A stretch of DNA of 64,000 nucleotides from Phoenix dactylifera (lineage: Eukaryota > Streptophyta > Magnoliopsida > Arecales > Arecaceae), in NCBI RefSeq assembly GCF_009389715.1, contig NW_024067666.1, positions 1 to 64,000 of the forward strand. The letters run 5' to 3'. Under the pieces are notes generated by a model, which did not search any database, had not been told where the DNA came from, and was given only the letters and a program-made list of their open reading frames with translations. Shown here piece after piece: positions 33,401-48,400 of this stretch. Numbering within the stretch: position 1 is the stretch's first letter; the number at the start of each line of letters is the position of its first letter. The position numbers were made by a program, and so were the translations under genes.

Positions 33401-36400
33401 CAGGCATTGTGGAGACTCTCCACTATTGGAAGTCCATTGGCTTGCATGCAACAAATCTTTGGGAGGCTGAAAGTGGCTTGAAGTTTAAAATGGCAGAATT
33501 CCACAGTAGCATGGGCTTGGAAGGATTTCTTGATTGGATCATTAGTTGCAGCCATTTTGTCGGCTGCTCAACTAAGTGAGAGGAGAAATCTGACAAGTTC
33601 TCAGGAGCTAAATTGAGGGGTGGTGCACATAGTTGATGCAGTCAAACAAAAGAATCCTATAGTATGACTTTTTTATGGGCTGATGCATGATAAAAAATGC
33701 AGTTTATTGTTCTCACAGCTTGACAACATGCTATTAAACTAACCATTTAAGTAATATCTACAGTCCTATTGTCCATACCGTTCTATGACAGAACCATGTT
33801 GAGTCTTTGAGGTCTTTCTATGTAGCAAGGCACTAAACGACTTTCCTGTTTATTAGTTCAGCTCTCAAATAAGTCAATAATAATAATGGGATTTCTGCTC
33901 TATCCAAGAATTTTTCTTATATCTTGTTCATATGCTGAATAAAGGCATCAATCAAATGTTCATCATCTCCAGTTGATAGATTCATTTCTTTAATCATTTT
34001 AAAGGTACCAGCTAGATTAAAGCTCATATTTGAATGGTGAAGTTCATAACCAAATGCCAAATTTGCTTATCACTCACCTAAATAATCCATCATTGTAGCT
34101 TTTACCTACCTTCAACCCATTTAGGTGATGTCAAGTGATTCTAGGCTTGCCAATTTGATGGAGTGTCATCAGATTACTGCAATTTATTTTATCTTGTTCA
34201 CTAAAGAGACATGGACATGATATGAGAAAATTTAAATAGCAAAGATTGTTTTATAGTAGGAATGACTAGAGATAAAGACGGGACTAACCAAATATGTGAA
34301 GTGTTAAAATGAATAACAGTATCTGATGGTGGAAGGCATTTAACAATCTATTACTTTTTCTGGTCCACAATACGATGGTGGCCGTGTGGAACTTAGTTAA
34401 TGCGCTGGTCCTAGCCTGTATTGTTATTATATCTCAGCTTGCTCATTATATACAGTAGGAAGGAGGCTTAGAGTTCAAGCACACAAACCATCACTCAACA
34501 CTTTATTGGATGGTTGTTTAACAAACCTTACTTGGTCTTAAATAAACATCTGAGCACAGCACTATTCACTACATGAGCATGTGGGAGCCCTAACTTGAGG
34601 CACTGTGAGGATTTAAGTTGTACGCATTTCATTCAATTTAGAATTATTTTCCATGATCAGCTTTCTGTGTAGAAGAATACATTTTGAGCCAAGGTCCGCC
34701 GTACCGGTACCGGTCGGCGTACTGGTGGCAGCCCGGACCGGTACATATCGGTCCCGTACCAGTCCGAATCGGTCCGTATCGGTCTGAACCGGTTCCGTAC
34801 CGGTTCTCCAACAATAAACTACCGATACCGGATTCCACGCTGATCCGGTACCGGTCCCAGGCCGGACCGGTACGGACTGGTACGATAGACCATGTTTTGA
34901 GCAAATTCTTTTATCAAATTTGTTTCTTTTCTTGCTTGTTTTGTAGTAATAATGCTCTCTTTTTTTCTTGTAATTCAGGTGGCTCACATTCCTGGTGCCT
35001 TATTCTTTGATGTTGATGGAATATCAGATCGAACGTCTAAGGTGGGATGAACTTACTTGTCTTGTTTTTATCCTTAATATCTTGGAACGCAATTGATATG
35101 CGATATTATAGTTTGATCAAACAAGGAGCATCAAGTTTTGGGAGTTTTTCTCTTAACAATTGTTTACAATTTATTGACAGTTACCTTGATATTCTAAATC
35201 TTTTCTCTTATTGAATTTGCATCTTGCAGAATTTGCTCTTATTTTCTTCAATCTTCCTTGTTTATATAGATGCACCAAGCTCTTGTTACATCATCTATAG
35301 AATTTTCAGTAACTAATGCAAACTTGAAACTAGAAAAAGATAAAATGACGCACTACTAACTAAATCTAGTAATTCTTTTTTGAGTTCTTTTTAATTTATC
35401 TTTCTGTGTTAAGGTCTAGTAACATGAATGGAATCACGAGCAAGAAGCCTGAAGTCATTTATCTGCAGTAGGCTAAATTTGAAGAGCATCTTCAAAGTTC
35501 AAATCTGTTGACAACCTTCTCCCTTGGATCCTCCTTCTTCAAGGACACTTAAGTTGGGCCTACTCTGTTGTTTTTACCTTGCATTGTGCAGGCTGTCATC
35601 TCAGATGTACCTTATTTTAGCCTCTATTAGGGCGATGAAGTAGGATTGAACAAATAATATATTAAAAATACATAATACATATTTTAACCATGAAAGAAGT
35701 TCTAGATGTTTTACTTTGCAGTCTTATCAAATCCCAGTAACTCGCTCCTATGCTTTTAATGAGGTACTGATTTCCATTTTTAGCATCCTTGGTTCTACCA
35801 TAGGTCCACCTAACTCCCTTGTCTTTGCTGTACTCATCTTATGCTTATGTTCCCTTGCCATTGCCCAACATTTTGATTAAATACAGTCTAGCTGTCTCAT
35901 ATCCATCTCAAAATATTTTCCTTAATCATGTAATGCTTAAGAGGTTCATCTACATGAACTATCTCTCTATGTATTTCTATAAAGCCAAGGTGATAAAGAA
36001 CAATGTTTGGACTTTGGAGAATCTCACATACTTCATTTCAAATCAAATGCCCAATTCCGCTCATTTTAACTATAATGGTCAAGGACTCATCATATAATAT
36101 GTTTCTTACACATAATGATGTAAATGTAAAGCATCTATGCTTAAGGCCCTGCTTCATAAATCTGATCTAGGTGGACAACTTATTTAGCTTCATTTGTTAA
36201 CATTATATCCTCTAGAATAACTTGCAGAATGGGCAATCTAAATATCAAAAATATTTGTTTATAATCCTGCTGATGATTTGAAATGTATGCTATAAATAAC
36301 TTAAAGAGAAACATGTGGTTTATTTTTTTTAAAAAAATAGAGACCTTGAACATTGGCACTATTTGGAAATAAAGGACAGCTATATCCTATTTCCAGTGTT

Positions 36401-39400
36401 TATTTAGCGCTATATCACACCAGTGTAGAGCCCTCAAACATCCTACCTTGTTATCTTTATCAGGCTATAAGAATTCAAAATTTATTGCATATGAACAATG
36501 AATCAACCATATTATTTATTAATGTACTCATTTTTAATACAAGATCCAAGCAATCATGTTGATTGTGCCAGTTAAACTGTTGGGATAATTCATGGGTCTC
36601 TTAGTTACATGTTTCTTCTAAGCCGGATTTTTTCTCCTCATTCTAGATATTGACTTTGCCATCATCATTCATAGCTCGTTTTGTTTTATGGGTTTTTGTC
36701 TTGAGTTAAACATATTACTTCCTGCTGGCATCAAGATCTATAATTGTTCCCAGCAACATTTGAATGAGACAAAAAGTTCTGCATGCCACAGTATATATTT
36801 CTTTGTTGGTCCCCAATTTGCTCAACCTCATTATTGAACAGTTTAATTTTAAGGATCTACAGTTTGATTAATGAGAGGGTACAGTAATTGGTTGCTGGGG
36901 ACAATCCATCATACTATAAAAGATGGGTGCAAAAATCATAATTAGCAGGAGCAAATAAGAAGGTTACATGTGAATAAGATTCATGTAGTGAGTTCTCAAG
37001 AAAAAAAGATTCATGTAGTGGAGCCTCTAGTATCATGTCAAACACTTGCAATGTATATTATAATCATGCCAAAGATGGAATCATGCTTATCTATTTTTGG
37101 TATGTTTTGCTAGAATTGTTTTTCAGTGAATATTCATTAGTTTGATTTATCATTTATATCTTCCTTTTCTTGAATTTTGACTTTTGAACATGACCAACAA
37201 TTAATGCAAGCAATTTGAATCAGTTGCCGCACATGTTGCCGTCAGAAGAAGCTTTTGCTGCTGCTGTTTCTGCTCTTGGAATCTATAACAAAGATGGGGT
37301 AATTGTTTATGACGGAAAGGGTATATTCAGTGCAGCTCGTGTATGGTGGTAAGCTATTTGCTTGATGTAGTAATTACTATGTCTTTATTTTAGTTAAGGA
37401 ACTTTGTTTATTCTGATAACTTGATGATGCCAATGCTGCTAAAAAATCCATCATTGATGTATTTCAGAAATTTTATCTAGAGTACAGCTTTATAATATCT
37501 GCATAAACTTGAGAAAGTCCTTAAAGCAAACTTAGGACAATCTTTTTACACCTAATATATGAAGAAATATAGGAAAATTGGTTTAATACTAAAGTTTTTC
37601 CTTCTCAGCTTCTTGGTGCTTTCAGACATTCTATCTAATTACCAATACTCTCAGTCTTTCCATTAGGATAATTTAATTGATACACTACTCGTAGGATAGC
37701 CATATCGCTAGGTTTTGTGATGATGAGAAAAAAAACATTTGAATATGCCTAACTTTGAAAGAATGTTGAGAAAATGTTCGGAGTTTAGAACAATGAAGAA
37801 AAGAATATGTGCAAAAGCATATGCGAAATTTATGACCAAATTGGGGACTCAGTCACTCAGTAATATGCAGCGAAGAGCCAAAAAACACCCACAATTTTTC
37901 ACTATTTACTAGAAACTAACAAAGCTGTCTCTTACTAACAATAAAAGAGGATGAGGCTAATGGCTAACTTTAGTTGATGAAGATTTCTTGAACATGATAA
38001 TGACTGCATTTTTTGCCTATTTTTAACTTAACATTTTAACGTGGATATAATACCTTCATTAGGAAAATAAAAAAATAAAATAAATATTTGGATTCATGTC
38101 GATCTATTAATATATCAATGTATCTGTGTTATGCATTGTTGTCAAAACTGGTGCCTAGTGCCTATATGGTCCACGTAAGCACTTAGAGGGGCTAGACCAT
38201 GTAGACATTAGTTCATTAAAATATACATTGATAGTTACGTTCTTTTTTTAAAAAAAATTCTACATTCTTGTTTTATATTATGTTCACTCTTGTGAGACAA
38301 ATAAACTGATTTAAAAAAAATTGAGAATGAAGCTAATATAGTTGTGTTATTGTTTTCCTTATATTATCTACCTCCCCACTCAACCCTAGAGATGCCTCTC
38401 TCCCCGTAAGCTAGCAGGAGCAATCCTCCATAGCTGGCTGCCCATCCATCCAACAATGCACCTATAGCCCTCATAGTTTTGCTATCATTTTCCTTATTTC
38501 ATCTATCTCCCCACTCAACCCTAGAGATGCCTCCCTCCCCATTAAGCTAGAAGGAGCAACCATCCACAGCTGGCTGCCCATCCATCCAACTGTGCACCTA
38601 CCTTCCAACAGCTGTTCGACTATCAGTGACCCTTCGATAGCCTATAGGAAACCATCCAACTGTCCAAAGGCCCAATGATCTTTTTGTTTTTTTTTTTTCC
38701 CTAAGGCATCCACTTCTTGCTTTTCATCTCCTTTTTCTTCCTCTTTTTCTTCTCTCAGCATTTGAAATCCTTTTTTATTTTTTCCTTCTTCTTCTACATC
38801 CTCTCCTTTCTTGTCATTTAACAAATCCTTCCATTTTTTTTCCTTCCTATCCGTCTTCCTTGTTTCTTGTCCTTTTCATTTTCTTTCCATTCTTTTGTCT
38901 TTTTCTAATTTTTTATTTTAAGTTCTCTGTTTGTTCGCAATATTTTTATTCTCTCTATTGCAATCTTTGTTGAGAATATTGACTTTCAGTTAAGCTTATG
39001 ACTTATGATTTTTTTTTTGGACTGGTAAACTTTGTTATAAGGGCAACATGGGAATAAATTTTGATAGAAGGAATCTTTTCTGCATATTCCCTCTTATTTT
39101 TTATTTATATCTACTTTACACGTAGCCCGACTGAGAAGTCCTTGTTCAATTGGCAAGGACATTGCTTCCGAAAATGATGATGTAAAGGGAAATGCAAGTG
39201 AATAGGATTGCAAATGAGCACTGCTATGATCAACTGCCAAGGGAATTACATGAGTTTCCTATAATTCTGGTAAGACTTTGATGGCTTCAGTACATTATGC
39301 GACACCATCATCATCATGGGTAATGACCTGTGCTTATAGTAGAATGGGGAGAGATATATCTCCAGTGCAGAAAAGGACTATATGACCATGATTCTTTGGA

Positions 39401-42400
39401 AGATTGTTGGGGTCTGATTATCAATTTGTTGCTATAATAAAACTCTGATGACCCTTCATTGTTCTGTGTTCAATAGTAGAAGAGAATGCCAGTAAGCTGA
39501 TTTTTAAAATGCTTTTCTGATTCAATAGTCTCACATTACAAAATGGAGTCCTATAAAGCTTGATGTACAGGTAGTTGGACGCCGAATCGGATTAAGGGCT
39601 TGATTCTAGAGATAGATATTACTAGTTATGATGATGTAATTATCAAGGGGTATTTTTAAGGTTGATCTTAGTGACATGCATTATTTTACAGCTGTCGACA
39701 GGTTGTTTTGTTGCTTCACAAATTCGGCAAACTTCTTAGAATGTCTCACCAATGTTGTACAATACTATTTAGATAGACAACGGACATATTCCGAATAATC
39801 CTGTGGAGACGTTTGGAGCTTCTCCAAAATTGATTTGATCATTTGTTACTCGGGTTCTAGGTGTGAGACGCTCATTTTGTATGGACATTGTAATCTTTTG
39901 TCTCATCTTTCTTAACCGTGCTTCTCCTCCCTCTCTATCAAAAAAAACCCTCTGATTGCTTTGTCTCTCACATGGACACAATTTTAATGCATTATTTCAA
40001 TTTATTGGAAGTAGGCTTTTTCCCCTAACAAGTTCATTTCTTATGATTGCCAAATAGGATGTTCCGAGTCTTTGGACATGATAAGGTTTGGGTGTTGGAT
40101 GGTGGCTTACCAGAGTGGCGTGCTTCTGGATTTGACGTTGAATCTAGTGCATCTGGAGATGCCATATTGAAAGCAAGTGCAGCTAGGGAAGCAGTTGAAA
40201 AGGTTTATCATGGACAGCTGGTATGTGTACTTCTCTATAATATATTAATGGAGTATTATGATGAAATTAATTTTGTTGGTGTGGATCACTTTATTTGGTT
40301 CCAAATGCAATTATGTATTGTAATGATAGGTTTGCATTATTGAACATGCACCAATAAAAAGGGTGGCCCAATGCATGAGTCTCCCGCCATTGCGGGTGTA
40401 AGGAGGGTCTAATTTTTGGAGCCTTACCTTCTGGTGCGAAGAGATTGTTTCGATGTTTCAAACTTATGACCTCCAGGTCACAATGTAGCAATCTTACCAT
40501 TGTGCCAATGCTCACCCTCTATCGAACATGCACCTATCTTTTCCCTAAAATTGCGACCTTTTGTATGCTATTACATGAGGACTTGTGGGTTTGGCATTCA
40601 CATTCCTTTGCTCCTTGACTTCTGACATGACCAATTATATACTAGAATGATCGTTGATTAATTAACCTATCTTTTCTAGTTTGTATTTAACTGGAAAAAC
40701 TTCCTACACATTTCCCTTTGTTTAAAGGATGGAGACACGTGGAAAGTGGCTTGCGGAGGTGAGGTGATAGACATCTGTTTACTATATGTTTTATCTTTTA
40801 CACTTCGTATATGAAATTACTTAACTAACAGAGTTTTGTCAGCTTCTCAAGTCATCTGTGTGTGGATGAATAATGGATTGGACAGAGAATGTGCAAACTT
40901 GATTAAATTAGAAACAGAAGCAATGGAAATTTAACTTTCTTAACCTTTTAAAAATGTCAATTTGGTATTTAGTAAGCTATTGGACTATTGCTAATTGTCA
41001 ATGCAGGTGTACTTATTCAAACAGTTCAATATTTGGAACTACCACTGACCCATAGCTATGGTTAGATATCACGACATTCATTGCCACCATAAGCTTCTGA
41101 CTTGCTGAAATAATTGATATCAGCTCTCTGTATATATCTGGGTCATTTTCTTACAGAACCAGTAGAATATATATCTGCTCAGGAAGTACTCTTTTTTGCA
41201 GGTTGGCCCTGCTACATTTGAAGCAAAGTTCCAGCCTCATCTTGTGTGGATGCTTGAACAGGTTAGGATAGTGTATATTGCTTACCTGCTTCTGAAGTAG
41301 ATATCATTAGTGGCTCATCTCTTTGTTGACGATAGGTGCTTGCTATAAGTGAAAGTATTCAATTAATGAAAAGGTGAAATTAATTTCTTTGAAACTGATA
41401 CAGATAATAAAATAACTTATATTTGGGTAGAGATATTACACTTTGGCTTTGGGTTTCTATAGATAGATCTACTTAATTCTCTCTCGATATGACATTCTTC
41501 CTGAATTTGCTAGTGGACAATTTTATCAGGTTGCATTTTGAAGTGATGCAACTTCGATAAATTTCTTCTTCTCAAAATATTAACTTACAATGAAGAGCCT
41601 TGGTCCATCTATATACGATTTACTTCACCGATCAAATTGTGGTTAAATAAAATATTAGAATTTTCTACAGCCATCCTTCAATTTAACGTGAACCCTCTTT
41701 GTCTATGAATTGGTGCAGAGATACCTTGTTAAGGCAACTTGAGCCAAAAGTAGGGTACATTATTAAGTTTTCAGCATCTGAAATAATAAGCAACTTTTTA
41801 TTCCCCTAGATTTGGAAAGAGTCTAGAGAAAGAAAGAAGACAAGAGTTGGTAATATGGGATTTGCATTATTCTTTTCTAGATTATCTCAATGCTGATGTC
41901 TGTAGTGATGAGGCACCAGTTAAAGTTTATTTTATTTCTCAGTATCTAATAATTTTGAGCTGTGAGTATTTGCAGAAATGCAATATGATATGGATTTTTG
42001 TGCCACTTTTGTGCCATATGTTTGCGTGGTGAAGACATAAGTTGTCACTTATTCATAGGTGGCGGGATATGTTCGATCTATTTCTTTTTCCTTTTCCCTC
42101 TGACATTGTTGGGCATGCAATGCCTTATTGTATAGCTTTGCAATGATTCTTGTCAAAACTTGTTTCTGGGGTGTTGATGTGGAACTTATGGAGGAGAAGG
42201 TGCATAGTTTTCTTTGAGATAAGGACAAGCTGGTGGCTATTTAATTGAGAAGATCAAAAGGAAATTATCTTGCAATTGGCATCATTCTTCTGTTTTTTAA
42301 GTAAAGAACATTCTCAATATTTTGTGAAGCTAAACTGAGCACTTCTTACTTTTTTGCTTCAGCTGTACTTTTGAGCTGAATTATGGTTAGTTTGAGAATA

Positions 42401-45400
42401 ATTCATTTATGCTCATTGTGGCACCATCTCTTTGTATTATCTAGATATGAATGATTTTCCATGAAATGGATCTGAGGGCATCCAGTGGACTATTAGGTGT
42501 GAGGCTTTCAGTAACGTTATGGCAGAATTTAGACATAAGCATACAAAGAAGTGGCAGCATGGGTCTTCAGGGATGAATTAGTCATGCTAAAGAGGTTGGC
42601 ATGAGATAAGCTGTTTATATTTCTACTTGACCATTTTGATGCTTTGTTATTATCATCAATCCTTATTCCTTACTGAGTTGCTTCCAAATACTCTGACTAA
42701 AAAATGACAAGGGTCGAAAATTGTTAGAGCTAGATTGGTTGTGTGCCTATCTGCCTAGTTACCAATCTCTTTTTTGTCATACTAAAATGTATATCAGTTT
42801 TCTTGAACAAAGCAAGGTTAGAAATAGATAATCTTCATTTCTTTTTCATTCTCTCTGAAAAAGAAATTATCCAGCTCTAGGTTCCGTAGAGTTTAAGCAT
42901 CAAAATTGTGTGATGCGGTAGGTTTACTTGCGAAGGCTAATTTAGGAATTTCCTTTTATTGTATTAAGTTATTTTTTTATTGGGTTAAACTAAGAGACCG
43001 ATAGTGTTCAAGTTGTTTCCTAGGACTTCAGGCATGCATTATGTGAATGCTGAACTTAAGTATGATCAAGCTGTACTTTTTGTTTTATCTCTTCTTTATC
43101 TAGTGTCGTTATTTCCTTTCGCCCTTTTTAAGCCTCTTTTTCTTTGATGAAGATCAGCTTAGATTGTAATATATTTATTGCCATTATTTGGGTTTTGCCA
43201 TTTTGCCCATTTGACCACGGCATTGGTTTAAGGAACTGCTTGTTTACCTGCAGCGAATATATTTGTTTGGTTGCTTGCAATTCAATTGCTACTTGCAATT
43301 TTCATTGCATAAAAAGCCTCCAAGTTGCATCATGTATTGGTTAAAAACGCCTTGGTACCAATGGCATCTTAAGTTGCAAATCCTATCCCGTCCATCTTGC
43401 ATCCTCGCACCCTCTTAACAGCCTAGATTAGATTACATTTCCATATTATATAATATTAATATACTAAATATCAGTTATTTATTTTAATAATATCTGCTAT
43501 AAAATATAAATTATAATTATAGTAATGCATATCATTTATAATATAAATAATTTATAACAGTATGTTATTGTAATAGTTAATATAATAATCGTTTAACAAT
43601 ATAACTATTATTGTTAGGATTAGAGTATACTAATAATGCTATTATTATATCACCATGACTCATATTATATTCTATATATAATATTATCATAGTAATCATA
43701 ATTATATTATAGTAACTATGCTATAATAATTGTTAATTATTATCATATGAGTTATAAAATATATGTGTGTTCTTATCATCATAATATATCTAATCATTAT
43801 ATCAAATAATTTGTATCATAATAATATTATGTAATTATCATAGTAACTCATGCTACAAACATATCTATTATTCTAATAATAGTATAACTATCATTGTTTC
43901 AACTAATTTTCGATTAATGCAATTACTATAATAATTATTAGGATAATATTGTAATAATCATATAATAATATCATTACTTTATGATAATTGTACTTATTTA
44001 TATTATAGAGATTCATATTATTATTATTATAATATAATAGTATAACTTATATATAACAAATATTATATATAACTATAATATAATGAAATAATATTTATTA
44101 ATGTTATAAGAGGTTTCTAATTTTCTGCATGAAATGTTTGCGGTACTCTGATTTGATTGCTTGTATTACTACATATGTGTGTGCGCCCGGGGTATATCAG
44201 TTTTGTTGCTAATAGATATTTGTGAGGCACTGATGCTTTGACTGCTTGAATTTTGAATTCCAAATTTATACATGACTATGAAAAGAGAACTATATGAGGT
44301 TTTATTTATTTATTTATTTAGTTTTGATGAATTCTGGGTTCATGGTAATTGGTTTTGTAACTTAATTTTTCTCATGGTCTTTTTTTTTAAATGAATAAAT
44401 CAAATGACTTGTCTGTTTCAGATTAAACAAAACATTGATGCTCAAACACATCAACATATAGATGCTCGATCAAAGCCTAGGTAAGTGAATGATATCATAT
44501 CTATTGTTCTATATTTTATGCTCCTCCATAGTTGAAAGATATAAACTTTTTTCATATATGCATCTAAGTTGTTCTGTATGGTTATAGTTGATCTCGCTCA
44601 AGTTTTTCCACTTCATTAAAAATATATGAAGTATAAATTAATGGCAAAATATTCTCTATACCTATGGTTATATATTGATACCAATTATAATCTTATTCTT
44701 CCATGATATATATATGTAATTTTATAAAGAATATGAAGTCTGTAATGTATATACTAACTACTCATAACTTTTCTTGATTGAAATGCTTTACTTATCCAAA
44801 AGAAAGAATGAAAAATAAAAACCATAGTTCTTTTCATCCTAGAAGCAAATAAAGACATATAATTAATTGAATTTGTCTTTTCCATCTGAATGTACATAAA
44901 TCCTCTTTGCAAAAGCAAACTTGATATTGGCTAGATCAAATGATTTTAGCAATTAGTTCATGTCTGCTTTTCGAATAATGAAAGGACCTCTGACCTCATT
45001 GAAGCTACGCAAGTAGTGATTTTTAAATAAGTTGTGGAGATAAGATGTGGCAAGGTGGCATAGATACATCCTCGGACCAAGAAAGTTAAGTTGTCTATAA
45101 CACAAGTTAGGGAGAACTGGGTTCCTATGAGTGCTTGACCTCTGTTATTGTCATCTCTTGATGTATCTTCTTTTATCCATCGAATTGAAGGTGTCATCCA
45201 TAACCTTCAAAACTAGATCCTCTTAGTGCAATCTTTAAAGGTTAACATTGAAACATAGAACCACGAATCAAAGCAAATTAGAAGCTGACAGTACAGGACA
45301 GTGATGGAAACAATTGAGGTGATATAGTTGTTGGCGCACCAAAGAGCATCATGATAAGGAGAGGGGCTCAAATTTGTATGGAATGATTATGGAAAAGAAG

Positions 45401-48400
45401 AAAGGAAAATCCAAGAAAATTTTTAAAGGTATAAAAGAAACTGAAAATTTTTAAAGGCATAAAATTTTTAAGCACAAGAATTATATCCTTCAAATGAAGA
45501 AATCAAGGATTCATGAAGTGGACCCAAATAAGTTAGGTAAGACTTGTTGGTCATGCTTATGGTAAGTTGATGTTACTAGTAACTGTAAACATGAAGAACA
45601 GTCTCTCGTATGTTTATGCTTGGCTTTATGGATTCTCTTTCTTCAAGGGTTCTTATTGAAGGTCAAGCGTTCAACTCCTCTAGAGTTTGGGGTGCCACTT
45701 ACCACCTTCTCACTACTTTTTGGAAACCTTTTTGCTGAAACTTTCCTTTTATATACTGTCCTAGCAAATGATGTTTAAGTTTGCGTGTCTCTTAGTTCCT
45801 TCTCGGCCATACTTGAGCAATCATCATTCTACAAAAATTATTCATATTCATAACTGTCTCCTTGAGAAAGTATGTTCAGTTTATTTGACACAGTGTCACC
45901 TGAGTTTTGAAAGAGGAACGTTCGTATGTATATGCAAAGCAGTGGTATAGAATGATAGATTCTATGAAAGTCCGTATCCAATTCAGAGGTTGGAAGGACT
46001 CTTTGTACCTAAAAATAAGAACAAGCCAAAACAGCACCATATTTTTTTTATCAGTTTGTGTGCTTCTAGGGTGCCGTGTTGGCAATTACATAATATATGC
46101 ATACTTGATGGATAAAATCTGGTATACCCTACAAACAGGGGGAGCCTTCCACCAACAAAGATATGCTTAGGACATAAGATAGAGCCATCATTTTTTCCAA
46201 GTTGAATAAAACTCATGAAGTAGCTAGACTGAATTAAGTAATGTATGAAGGTAATTAAAAATTATTTCACTATGCATATGAGATAAAGCTTTGGCCTTGT
46301 CAGATATAAGACCGTTAGTCTCTACATGTAATCAACTCAAAATTCTTTGCAACACCAAGAAATTGTTAAATATTGGTTGCAATACCCTAATCTTCATGTG
46401 GAATCAGCTCAGAATTGTTGTAATACTAAAAAAATTGGAGAGAATTCATTATTTTGCTGGAGATAAATATAGTAAATCAGAAAAATATATTAAAATTACT
46501 AGAGATAAATGCAGCAAATTCATATTATCCTGGACATATAAATGCAGCAAGCCAGCAATGGATTAAAAATTCTATTATTCAAGAAAGTAAATGGAACAAC
46601 ATGAAAAAAATGAATGTAGCAATATTGAAAAATGCACCACAACAAGGAAAACATGTGTAGAAAACCCACTCCAGGGAAAAAAGAACTTAAGGAGGATTTA
46701 ACCCTACCCATCATCTGATACACATGGGTGAGAAATTCCGACATCCAAATAGAAAGACGGTCTCTAGTCATGCTAGAGATGAATAAAGGGAAAAAGCACA
46801 AATGATCAACAAATGAAGAAGGAAAAATAGGGGGTTAAAACACCGACATATTGACACTGGATGCTTCTGCTATTCCACAAGTGTGTTGCTGCTAGTGTTC
46901 TGCTCCTCATGTCTTGTTATTAGTGCTTCGATAACCTCCATTTCCCTCCCACCTTGACTCTGTCTCTCTTTTCTCTTCTCTCAATTAGGGCATAAGAGAA
47001 TAGGACACGGGAGAGATGGATGCCAACTGCTAACTTAGCATACAGATTTCTTCTTCTCTCATTTTCAGCAGAATGAAGCAACCTAGAAAACCATTGTCTT
47101 CTTCTTATTCATTGAATCTCATTATCACTTGTTCCAGGAGAGTTATTACACGTTGCATTTTTCTTTACATTTGATATTTGGAGGGCATGTGACACTTGAA
47201 CACTAACTGGGAGCCTATTTGCTTTGCAAAATTGATTGCCATCAATGTGTAACAACCCTTGGATTTGCTTTCACTCTAATATCAATTTTAACATCGAGGT
47301 TCGAAGAACATGCATTGATGGGTTGTAAATTTGATTTATCAATATATTCTATGAACTTTTTTTCATTTTTTTTCTAATTAAAAAATGATGATGATTGGTT
47401 TTGTTAACATATGAGTGAAGAAAGCCTTATGCATGTCTTCCAGTTATGTGGAGCAGCTGTGGGTAGCTAGCAGAAGAAATTTCATAGATTAGGCACAAGT
47501 CGTTTAAGAGGAAAGCAAGATGCTTTAGTCTCAACGAGGAAATAGCAATCTGTATCATTTTCAGTTGTCAATGTTGCATCTTTAGGTCTTGATGTATCTG
47601 CCGATGTTTTTAAACTTTGGCATAAAAGACAAAAAAAGAAACTTGAATTTGACCCAAAATACCATGCATGTCTCTTCATGCCAGGCAATGTTTTGGTCTT
47701 CACACATTTCAGTTCTTGTACTGGTGGTGCATTCTTTTATTTCCATTTTTCATGTCCTGCATATTTCAAACCTTGTTGGTTTTATAAAGATGCCTGGTTG
47801 TATCTCAGGTTTGATGGCATAGCTCTGGAGCCACGGAAGGGAATTAGAAGTGGTCATGTGCCTGGCAGCAAATGCATTCCTTTTGGTCAGGTAGGAAACT
47901 GCATCGATTTCCTAAGTAATTATTTACATGCCCATCTTTGGAAGGAACCGATTCTTGTTTCATGCATCTGGACATGACCTCTTGGGGAGTGTCAGAAATT
48001 GCTTTGACAATTATCCTTTAAAGTTTGAATAATTAAAGCAAATAAGAAAAGACCTGTGGGGGATGATTCTGATAGGTAAGGGTGTCGGTTGTGAGACATC
48101 TGATTATTGTGGGCCTCATGCAGATAGCAAATAGATGGACTGCTTTGATTTACTCATGAAAACTTTCTAAATGTTAGCTACATATGCGTAAGGTTTGGGA
48201 TGCTCGTGATGCATGTGCTTGGAACAGCTGCAACATAGAGATATGTCAATAAATGGTTTGATTAAGCTAACTATTCACATACCAATTTTAAGTTTCAAGT
48301 TGAACACATGAAAGTAGTGTATTTTGTGCTGATGCCTGTAATTAATGTGGATGGAACCTAAATTTAAATTAAATCAACAACTTTGTAAACTTAACCTGCT

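Noticed and set aside
34613-35010. Open frames on both strands around the CCGGTACC block
   Set aside because: They arise from the palindromic short words and match no family; the region is intron.
35819-36562. Plus-strand open frames in the sulfurtransferase intron, considered as retroelement remnants
   Set aside because: No reverse transcriptase, integrase or protease motifs could be recognised.
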